Positions 7,610 through 14,406 of a stretch of DNA of 42,354 nt are shown here, piece after piece. Origin of the DNA: an uncultured Erysipelotrichaceae bacterium (GTDB lineage: Bacteria > Bacillota_I > Bacilli_A > RFN20 > CAG-826); contig CAMVEL010000016.1 of NCBI GenBank assembly GCA_947166565.1, positions 1 through 42,354 of the forward strand, in the 5' to 3' direction. A model generated the notes under the pieces. That model made no database searches, was not told the origin of the DNA, and saw only the letters and a list, made by a program, of their open reading frames with translations. The first letter of the stretch is position 1, and each line of letters starts with the position of its first letter. A program made the position numbers and the translations under genes.

Positions 7610-9442
7610 ATGAAAGACGAATTTATCCTAACTCTTATCGATCGTCCCGAAATGGCCCCGGAATATGCGCAGAAAACGACGCAGTCCGGCCAAAGCGACG
7701 ACCTCACCTCCACCGCTCTTTTAGATGAATCCCTCTCAATTTTCATCTATCAGCAGGAAGCCGCCCATAAACGCGGCCTCAAAACCACGATTGAGATGAC
7801 CTATGCCTCCCTTTTCTCCGATTTGGTCGTCGAGCTTGCCAAACGCGACCACGAGAAATACGGGGACGAGATCGCCTTGACCCTCCTTGGCCTTCCTTGC
7901 GAGCAATTCTATGAGAAATACAAGACCAAGGATTTCTGCATCTGGATGTTCTCAAATGAGGATAAGGAAAGGATCGTCGACGATTGCTTCGAGCTCTTCC
8001 ATTCCAAGTTCGGTTTCTATCCCGAATCCACCGGCTCCTATTATATGGACGCCTACACCATCAATTACATCAAGCGCAAATACCCGAGTGTCAAATGCGC
8101 GGTCGCGACTTGCTGGGAAGAAGGCGTTAAGTGCTATCACACCACGAACAACTCCTGGTATACCTTCATCGATGGCGGCCCATGGGCCCCATGGATCCCT
8201 TCCAAAGTCAATAGCTGCCTTCCGGCAGACTGCAAGGAAGACGATTCAGGCATCGTTGCGATTCCGCACCTTTCCCGTGATTTGATGGCGTGTTTCGATG
8301 GCAATGGATCCAACTTCGGCACCCATCCCCAAAACGTCCTTCGCGGCATGATTTATTCGGATAACGAATTGCCCTATCTCTTCAATCTCGTCGATATGTA
8401 TCGCGAACAAGGCAAATACAATAACGGCAACGCCTACAACATGATGTTCGTAGGACCGGGCTGGCTTAATAAAGCCGGCAGATGGGAACAGCCTTATGAG
8501 CTTCTCAAGAAGTCCTATGAGGATGGCTTGGATTATTACGCCAAACTCAAAAAGGAAGGCAAACTCATCGATATGACCATGAGCGAATACGCGGACCATT
8601 ATAGGGAAAGGCATCCTTCCTACATGGAACCGGAAGTCGCCTTATGGAAAGACGTCCTCTATGGTTCAGACAAACAGTATTTCTGGTATTATGACCCCTT
8701 CTTCAGGGTCTGCCTTGACTTCAACCAAGGCGGGGCGATGATTTGCCTTAACCCTTACGTCTCCAAACTCGACCTTCCCGTCGGAATCGGAACTGGCAAC
8801 GCCTACAATTGCTCCTACCCCTATATCATCCAAGCCAATTACCGCGCGGGTTATTTCACCCATTACGCGGGACAAGGCACCCTTAAGTCCTGCCTTATCA
8901 AATACGGTAAGGAAGAAGTCGATTTGGCTTTGGAAAGGACCTTCGCGAAATACGAGAAGGTCGGTGAGGATATCCTCCTTACCACGAATCCCTGCGAAGT
9001 CGCTTTCTCCGATTTCTCGATACACGTGGTCTCCAAATACCTCTTCAAAAAGGGAAGTGGGGAGATTATCACGACTCGCGTCGTCCTTGAGGATTTCGGC
9101 GATAGGGAAATCGAAATCGAGGATTACCTCGTCGGGTGCTATGGCATCGACGAATACAGCGAGGATATGACCGGCATCACCCTTGAAGTCGAATCCAAGG
9201 AAAGCAAGGAAAGCATCCCCTACCTCTATAAATGCCGTAACCTCGAGATGGCCAAAGCCACCGCGAGGGCGATTGTTCCACAGATCAAAACCATCGTCGA
9301 GATGGGAAGCGAGGATAAAGAAAGCAAGGGCAGGATCGAAGAAGGCATCGCCTTCTCGCCGATGTTCCGTCTTTCCAATAAGAAAGTCCTCAAAGGGAAA
9401 GGAGAATTCACCACATGGCTCAAGGTAAAAAAGGCAGACTAA
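7610..9442 (+). CDS. Uncharacterised 610-residue protein, polysaccharide deacetylase/GH57-like fold suspected
   Basis: Starts 12 bases after the galactanase stop with AAGGAAAG upstream. No signal peptide, so cytoplasmic. I do not recognise a named family with certainty. The N-terminal half alternates hydrophobic strands and helices and includes ALTLLGLPC, FGFYPESTGSYYMD, CAVATCWEEG and FIDGGPWAPWIPS, which recall the NodB/GH57-type barrels seen in glycoside hydrolase/deacetylase-like proteins. The C-terminal half (about 440-600) is beta-rich (ITTRVVLEDFGDREIEIEDYL), like the accessory domain of a glycosidase. Its position between two GH53 enzymes suggests work on imported galacto-oligosaccharides; that is inference only. 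The next gene overlaps its last 28 bases. Confidence 0.85.
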   Translation: MKDEFILTLIDRPEMAPEYAQKTTQSGQSDDLTSTALLDESLSIFIYQQEAAHKRGLKTTIEMTYASLFSDLVVELAKRDHEKYGDEIALTLLGLPCEQFYEKYKTKDFCIWMFSNEDKERIVDDCFELFHSKFGFYPESTGSYYMDAYTINYIKRKYPSVKCAVATCWEEGVKCYHTTNNSWYTFIDGGPWAPWIPSKVNSCLPADCKEDDSGIVAIPHLSRDLMACFDGNGSNFGTHPQNVLRGMIYSDNELPYLFNLVDMYREQGKYNNGNAYNMMFVGPGWLNKAGRWEQPYELLKKSYEDGLDYYAKLKKEGKLIDMTMSEYADHYRERHPSYMEPEVALWKDVLYGSDKQYFWYYDPFFRVCLDFNQGGAMICLNPYVSKLDLPVGIGTGNAYNCSYPYIIQANYRAGYFTHYAGQGTLKSCLIKYGKEEVDLALERTFAKYEKVGEDILLTTNPCEVAFSDFSIHVVSKYLFKKGSGEIITTRVVLEDFGDREIEIEDYLVGCYGIDEYSEDMTGITLEVESKESKESIPYLYKCRNLEMAKATARAIVPQIKTIVEMGSEDKESKGRIEEGIAFSPMFRLSNKKVLKGKGEFTTWLKVKKAD

Positions 9443-9675
9443 ATTATCGCTGCCCCCAATGTTTCAACCGCGACATTGACATAGATCTTTTCTACGATGA
9501 GGAGAAAAAGGAGTATTATTGTCTCCGTTGCTGCTTCCATGGCGATGAGAAGAAGGTCCTTGAATGGAACGAACTCATCAAAATGAAGTACGGCCACCTC
9601 AAAGACCGCATTACTTCCCTTGGGGAAGATAATGAACCCGCAACGTATCATCCATACAAAAAAGGAGAGCTTTGA
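9415..9675 (+). CDS. Small zinc-ribbon protein
   Basis: 86 residues with a four-cysteine zinc ribbon: CPQC (C13, C16) and CLRC (C36, C39), with an extra C40. It overlaps the 610-residue gene by 28 bases and has its own site AAAGGAG inside that gene. Its TGA shares one base with the ATG of the next GH53 gene (TGATG), so it is translationally coupled to it. No enzymatic domain is present. Role unknown: it could be a regulator or a structural partner of the neighbouring enzymes, or a protein that merely shares the transcript. Confidence 0.82.
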   Translation: MAQGKKGRLNYRCPQCFNRDIDIDLFYDEEKKEYYCLRCCFHGDEKKVLEWNELIKMKYGHLKDRITSLGEDNEPATYHPYKKGEL

Positions 9676-10781
9676 TGATTCTAGGAATCGATGCCTCAAC
9701 CCAACTAGAGCTCGATAAAACCAATCCCCATTATTACTATAAAGGGAAGGAAGTCGAACCTTGGTCTTTCATGCGTTCCCATAACAACATCGAGATAATG
9801 CGTTTAAGGCTATGGGTCGATCCATATGATGAAGAGGGCCGTCCTTATGGCGGGGGAACCTGCGATTTGAAGTCCTTCATCATTCTAGCCAAAAGGGCTT
9901 TGAAACTAGGTTATAAAGTCGTCTTGGATTTCCATTATAGCGATTTCTGGGCCGATCCTAGCAAACAAAGCCTCCCAAAGGCTTGGAAAAACCTTACCTT
10001 CGAAGAACTTGTGAAAAAGGTCCATTCCTATACCTTGGAAACATTGCTCACCGTCAAAAAAGAGGGAATCCCCTTATTCGCGGTCCAGGTCGGGAACGAA
10101 ATCACCCACGGAACCTTATGGCCTTTTGGGGCGATAAACGGGAACGAGCACAAGGATTACGATAATCTTTGCACCCTTCTCCAATCCGGGGCCTCCGCGG
10201 TTAGGGAAATCTATCCCGAAGCCAAGATCATCCTCCATTTGGAAAAATCTGGCGACAAGGTCGGCCATGACGAATGGTATGGGAATATGGTTTACCATAA
10301 CGTCGATTTCGACGTCATTGGTCTATCGTATTATCCGTTTTGGCATGGCACCATGAAGGCTTTGGAGGAGAATATCGTCAATCTCCGTGACAAATACCAT
10401 AAGGAGATTTGGATCGTTGAGGTGGGCTACCCCTTCACCTGGAAACCCTATGGGGCCGAAGACGAAGAAAGCATCCTCTTCGTTAAGGAAGAACAATATA
10501 AGACCTATACAGGCGACCCATTGCCATATCCTCTTGATAAAAAGGGGCAAGCCGATTATCTAAGGCATCTTATGTCCTTAGGCGAGAAACTCGGAGTCAA
10601 GGCCATCTGCTATTGGGAACCGTTCTGGATTCCTTCGACGAAAGTTGGCTGGGCAAGAGTCCCCGGCATGCTTTATGAAGGCAAGGAACCGATGGCGGAA
10701 GACCTCAATGAATGGGCCAACCAAACCCTCTTCGATTATGAAGGGGAGGCCACCCCAGGGCTTGATGCCTTCAAAAAATAA
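9675..10781 (+). CDS. GH53 endo-beta-1,4-galactanase without signal peptide (cytoplasmic)
   Basis: 368 residues from ATG at 9675, coupled to the zinc-ribbon gene (TGATG) with AAAGGAG upstream; a TTG one codon earlier is an unlikely start. A bare GH53 catalytic domain with acid/base E142 (QVGNEITHG), nucleophile E249 (IVEVGYPF), RLWVDPYDEEGRPYGGG, DFHYSDFWADPSK, LSYYPFWHGT and YWEPFWIP. It lacks the secretion signal and the C-terminal binding domains of the paralogue at 5561-7597. It probably trims short galacto-oligosaccharides after import, a division of labour with the surface enzyme. No transporter for them is encoded nearby. A terminator follows. Confidence 0.92.
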   Translation: MILGIDASTQLELDKTNPHYYYKGKEVEPWSFMRSHNNIEIMRLRLWVDPYDEEGRPYGGGTCDLKSFIILAKRALKLGYKVVLDFHYSDFWADPSKQSLPKAWKNLTFEELVKKVHSYTLETLLTVKKEGIPLFAVQVGNEITHGTLWPFGAINGNEHKDYDNLCTLLQSGASAVREIYPEAKIILHLEKSGDKVGHDEWYGNMVYHNVDFDVIGLSYYPFWHGTMKALEENIVNLRDKYHKEIWIVEVGYPFTWKPYGAEDEESILFVKEEQYKTYTGDPLPYPLDKKGQADYLRHLMSLGEKLGVKAICYWEPFWIPSTKVGWARVPGMLYEGKEPMAEDLNEWANQTLFDYEGEATPGLDAFKK

Positions 10782-10806
10782 CTACCGTTTCCCCGTTATT
10801 CCTATT

Positions 10807-10835
10807 GGCGTCTTCTTCTTGGAGACGCCTTTTTT
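10807..10835 (+). terminator. Rho-independent terminator after the galactan block
   Basis: Stem GGCGTCT / AGACGCC (10807-10813 and 10823-10829) with a 9-base loop and six T, 26 bases after the GH53 stop codon. Confidence 0.92.
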
Positions 10836-10857
10836 CCTAGATAGGAAAATAAGGATA

Positions 10858-10886
10858 TGGAAGGGCATAACAAGAAAGAATATAAT
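10858..10886 (+). promoter_or_regulatory. Likely promoter of the second pullulanase
   Basis: Perfect -10 TATAAT at 10881-10886, with a poor -35 (TGGAAG, 10858-10863) at 17 bases. It lies between the upstream terminator and the gene start at 10911, leaving a short 5' leader with AAAGGGG. Confidence 0.55.
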
Positions 10887-10910
10887 TCTTTAATCAAAGG
10901 GGATTTATCT

Positions 10911-13900
10911 ATGAATAGGAAACGTCTCTTACTATTATCTGCTTTAGCGGCCTCTATGGCTTTGCCCTCTTGCGGAGGAGCTCCTGCTTCTTCTAGTGGC
11001 GGTGGTTCGACCGAGCCAGGCTATACTGATGTCACTCCATCGTCTTCGACGACGCCGACGACCAGCACCACCACCCCTGGTGGCGATGATCGCGAAGGCC
11101 GTGAGGACATGATCTACCAAGGAAAACTCCGTATTTGGTATCACCGCGATGACATGAACTATGATGGCTTAGCCATTTACCTATGGAATACCGCGGTTGA
11201 TGGCAAGGAATACGAATGGAGCGGAGAAGACGAAGAATACGGCGTCTATTTCGATATCGATTTGGCGACCAACGAGCAATTCAAGGAATTCCCCTCCACC
11301 GATATCCGCGTCATCGTCAAGAAAGCCGGTTCTTGGGCTGGACAATCCCTTGATACCGTCTGCGAATTCAAAAAATTCGATATCGAGGGCGAAGGCGAAG
11401 ATGCGAGGATGAACATCTATCTAGCCGCCGGAGAAGGCAAGCTCATCGATATGTTCTATGCCCGTCAAGACGCGCTTGGCGACCATTTCGATGCCTGCTA
11501 TGTCGGGAACGACTGGAAGACCATCTACATTAGCGGTGCCGGAACGAAGGGCTCAAGAAAAGAAGAGGACGTCGGTAAGATCGCTTCCTTGACCCTTTAT
11601 GGATTCACCAAAGAGTATTATCGCCTTACCCAGTCCGAAAAGAGGAAGAAACAGGACGATTTCATCATCAAAACCGTCACCCTCGAGGCGGATAATCAAT
11701 CCGCGGCCGTCTCCTTGACCCTTGATAAGGAAATCGACCCCTCCACCCAATATGAGGTCCGCGGCTATTTTGCCCAAGACACCACGAAATTAAAGAAAAA
11801 GGCCATCGCGGTCTATAAGCTTTTCGATACCGATAAGTTCAAAAGGGATTATACATACACCGGAAAAGACCTTGGGGTAACCGTCAAAGACGGCAAGAAG
11901 ACCTTCAAGGTTTGGGCTCCGACATCCTCAAGGATGAGGGTCTGCTTCTATATGTTTGGCACCCCATGGAACCTCCGCGGCTCCACCAACGTCGACTCCT
12001 TCATCGGTAAGGATATGACCTTAGGCGAAAAAGGCGTTTGGTCACTAGAGATTGAACTTGATTTCGATTGGTATTGCTATGAAGCCACCAATTCCAACGG
12101 AGTCGTCTACGCTAACGACCCATATGCCAAAGCCTCTGGCTTAAACGGCGAGAGGAACTATTGCCTTGATTGGGACGATGCCTCCAAAGTCGACCCAGAG
12201 GGATGGGATGATGGCAAGGCCGTCAATACCAACCTTCCAAAGATCAAATCCGCGAACGAACTCACCGTTTATGAGACCCATATACGCGATTTGACCGCGG
12301 ATAAGACCTGGATTTCCAAGAAAGGAAACCGTAGGGGCGGATATAATGCCTTCGTTGAGGAAGGCACCGAATACACCAAAGACGGGAAGACCGTCAAAAC
12401 CGGTTTCGACCACATCAAGGAACTTGGCGTGAACGCCATCCAACTCCTTCCTGTCTTCGATCAGGATAACGATGAGAGGATTTCCTCCAATTACACTTCA
12501 ACCGAAGGAAACGGTACCCTTGATACCAAATCCTATAACTGGGGCTATAACCCACAGAACTACAATTCCGTCGAAGGCGCTTATTCCTCCGATCCAGAGG
12601 TTGCCACAACTCGCATCAAGGAATTCAAGAACCTCATCCTCAAAGCCTCGGAAAACGGCATCAGGATCGTTATGGACGTCGTCTATAACCACATGTCCTC
12701 CGTCGCTAACAACTGCTTCACCAAGCTTATCCCATATTATTCCTTCCGCATGGACGCTAACGGCAATTATACCGATGGCTCAGGTTGCGGAAACGAAGTC
12801 GCCACCGAGCGTCCGATGATGTCCAAATACATCGCCGATTCCGTTGCCTGGTGGGCAAAGGAATACCAAGTCAAGGGATTCCGTTTCGACCTCATGGGCT
12901 GCATCGATCTCGATACGATGAAAGCGGTTAGGGCCGCGGTCAATGAAATCGACCCAACCATTGTTTTATATGGCGAAGGCTGGACCGGTGGCGGAACCGC
13001 GCTTCCAGGAGATAAGCAATCTGGGACCAACAATATCTATAAACAACTAAATACCGACGCGAACTTCCCGATCGGTGGGTTCAATGACGCTGGTCGCGAT
13101 GGCGCAAAGGGTAACACGGTATATGACGACGTCATCCCTGCCAAAGGCTGGATCTGTGAGCCTTCTAACGTCAATAACGTCTATAACACCCTCACCCAGA
13201 TAATCGGCGAAAACCGCTGGGCGAAAGAGGCGATCGGAGCCAAAACAGTCAACCCGAACCAGACGGTAAATTATCTTGCTTGCCACGATAACTACACCCT
13301 CTATGACCAAATCAACTACCACTTCTATAACCACGACTCCACCTTCGATGATCCAAACCACGAATACGTCATGCAAGCCTGCACCGGCTTATCCGCGATC
13401 TCGCTTATGAGCCAAGGCATCGGCTTCATCCATGGTGGTGACGAATTCTTCCGTCAAAAACTAATCGAGAAAGACGATTATTGGTACGACGAGCTCGTCG
13501 CTTCCTATAGGCGCGCGACAAACGGACAGAAATATTGGATCGAAGGCGATGGCATCAAGATCGATGATGACACTTGGTTAGTCCGCAACTCCTATAAATA
13601 CGGCGATGCCGTCAATTCCTTCAAGTGGGATCGTCTAGTTGATGCGACTGTCAATAAGTATTATCAGAAGTTCGTCGAAATGGTCGCTCTCCGCAACAAG
13701 GAGATGGGCAATACCCTTGGGCAAACCGAAGCCCAAATCAAAAACGATGGTTGCACCTGCTGGAACTATAACGATTTATTCGATGCTCAAGATAAATCCA
13801 AGACCGACGTTATCGCTGGTGCCTATAAAGGCTATAGCGACAACAAGTCCGCCTATATCTTCGCTAACAAAGGCAACGGCGATGCTAGCATTGGATTTGG

Positions 13901-14024
13901 AAACGGAACCTACACCGTTCTATATTCAAGCAACAACGAACATCAAATTGGCCAAGACATCGTCATCGATTCCTCATCCATCCAAATCGCTAAATTCGAA
14001 ACCCTAATCCTCAGAGCGAAATAA
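10911..14024 (+). CDS. pulA: Type I pullulanase, large surface lipoprotein (GH13_14)
   Basis: 1037 residues from ATG at 10911 (AAAGGGG upstream). An upstream in-frame start is rejected because it would bury the signal peptide and overlap the promoter. Lipobox LPSC with Cys21, then a Ser/Thr/Gly linker. Domains: CBM41-like (about 72-165, LRIWYHRDDMNYDGLAIYLW), a beta-rich inter-domain (about 200-315), CBM48 (about 320-430, FKVWAPTSSRMRV) and GH13 (about 450-900). Motifs: YNWGYNPQNYNSVEG, nucleophile D660 (GFRFDLMGC), acid/base E689 (YGEGWTGG) and D793 (ACHDNYTLYD). It differs from the first pullulanase by about 160 extra residues, mainly before CBM48 and in the barrel. Its last 37 codons are copied downstream at 14272-14384. 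Confidence 0.95.
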   Translation: MNRKRLLLLSALAASMALPSCGGAPASSSGGGSTEPGYTDVTPSSSTTPTTSTTTPGGDDREGREDMIYQGKLRIWYHRDDMNYDGLAIYLWNTAVDGKEYEWSGEDEEYGVYFDIDLATNEQFKEFPSTDIRVIVKKAGSWAGQSLDTVCEFKKFDIEGEGEDARMNIYLAAGEGKLIDMFYARQDALGDHFDACYVGNDWKTIYISGAGTKGSRKEEDVGKIASLTLYGFTKEYYRLTQSEKRKKQDDFIIKTVTLEADNQSAAVSLTLDKEIDPSTQYEVRGYFAQDTTKLKKKAIAVYKLFDTDKFKRDYTYTGKDLGVTVKDGKKTFKVWAPTSSRMRVCFYMFGTPWNLRGSTNVDSFIGKDMTLGEKGVWSLEIELDFDWYCYEATNSNGVVYANDPYAKASGLNGERNYCLDWDDASKVDPEGWDDGKAVNTNLPKIKSANELTVYETHIRDLTADKTWISKKGNRRGGYNAFVEEGTEYTKDGKTVKTGFDHIKELGVNAIQLLPVFDQDNDERISSNYTSTEGNGTLDTKSYNWGYNPQNYNSVEGAYSSDPEVATTRIKEFKNLILKASENGIRIVMDVVYNHMSSVANNCFTKLIPYYSFRMDANGNYTDGSGCGNEVATERPMMSKYIADSVAWWAKEYQVKGFRFDLMGCIDLDTMKAVRAAVNEIDPTIVLYGEGWTGGGTALPGDKQSGTNNIYKQLNTDANFPIGGFNDAGRDGAKGNTVYDDVIPAKGWICEPSNVNNVYNTLTQIIGENRWAKEAIGAKTVNPNQTVNYLACHDNYTLYDQINYHFYNHDSTFDDPNHEYVMQACTGLSAISLMSQGIGFIHGGDEFFRQKLIEKDDYWYDELVASYRRATNGQKYWIEGDGIKIDDDTWLVRNSYKYGDAVNSFKWDRLVDATVNKYYQKFVEMVALRNKEMGNTLGQTEAQIKNDGCTCWNYNDLFDAQDKSKTDVIAGAYKGYSDNKSAYIFANKGNGDASIGFGNGTYTVLYSSNNEHQIGQDIVIDSSSIQIAKFETLILRAK

Positions 14025-14040
14025 GCGACCCATTACATAA

Positions 14041-14066
14041 AAAAGACGGTTTCGGCCGTCTTTTGT
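14041..14066 (+). terminator. Bidirectional-looking terminator after the second pullulanase
   Basis: Stem AAAAGACGG / CCGTCTTTT (14041-14049 and 14056-14064) with a 6-base loop. Both ends are A/T tracts, so it can also stop - strand transcription arriving from the 14407-28797 gene run. Confidence 0.9.
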
Positions 14067-14115
14067 TTTGTCCCTACGATAATCATAGGCAATCGTCGGA
14101 ACACCCCAACATACA

Positions 14116-14243
14116 TTTAGTGTTATAAATTCTAATTTAGTGTTGTGTTTGCCAATTTAGTGTTGTGTTTAGTGTTATAAATGGCGTTTAGTGTTGTGTT
14201 TAGTGTTATTTAGTGGTAGAGGAAAACTTATGCGAACACTAAA
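14116..14243. repeat. Cluster of TTTAGTGTT repeats
   Basis: Six exact copies of TTTAGTGTT at 14116, 14136, 14156, 14168, 14187 and 14199, a partial copy at 14209, and one inverted copy (AACACTAAA, 14235-14243) inside codons 2-5 of the truncated gene. The first three are exactly 20 bases apart; later ones are 12 or 19 apart. The array sits directly upstream of a ribosome site and start codon, as operators would. Confidence 0.85.
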
Positions 14244-14352
14244 AGAGACGGATTTGAAACCGGAAGACCTGCACCGTTCTATATTCAAGCAACAACGAAC
14301 ATCAAATTGGCCAAGACATCGTCATCGATTCCTCATCCATCCAAATCGCTAA
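14230..14352 (+). pseudogene. 5' remnant of a truncated gene fused to the repeat copy
   Basis: ATG at 14230 preceded by AGAGGAAA opens a frame whose first 14 residues (MRTLKETDLKPEDL) look like a normal N-terminus. At 14271/14272 it runs into the copied pullulanase 3' end out of frame and stops at 14352. The rest of the gene is gone. It is preceded by the TTTAGTGTT array, probably its control region. The original protein cannot be identified from 14 residues. Confidence 0.6.
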
Positions 14353-14406
14353 ATTCGAAACCCTGATCCTCAGGGCGAAATAAGCGACCCATTACATAAA
14401 AAAAGA

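Larger units (their letters stand above)
13913..14403. repeat. 132-bp direct repeat: 3' end of the second pullulanase gene
   Basis: 13913-14044 and 14272-14403 agree in all but two positions as aligned by eye (130 of 132), at a constant offset of 359 bases. The repeat covers the last 112 bases of the gene, its stop codon and the sequence up to the terminator stem. The second copy stops three bases before the metallo-beta-lactamase stop codon and lacks the terminator hairpin. Confidence 0.95.

Noticed and set aside
14116-14215. TTTAGTGTT array as a CRISPR array
   Set aside because: Units are only 9 bases, spacers 3-11 bases and unequal, and no cas gene is near; better explained as operator repeats.
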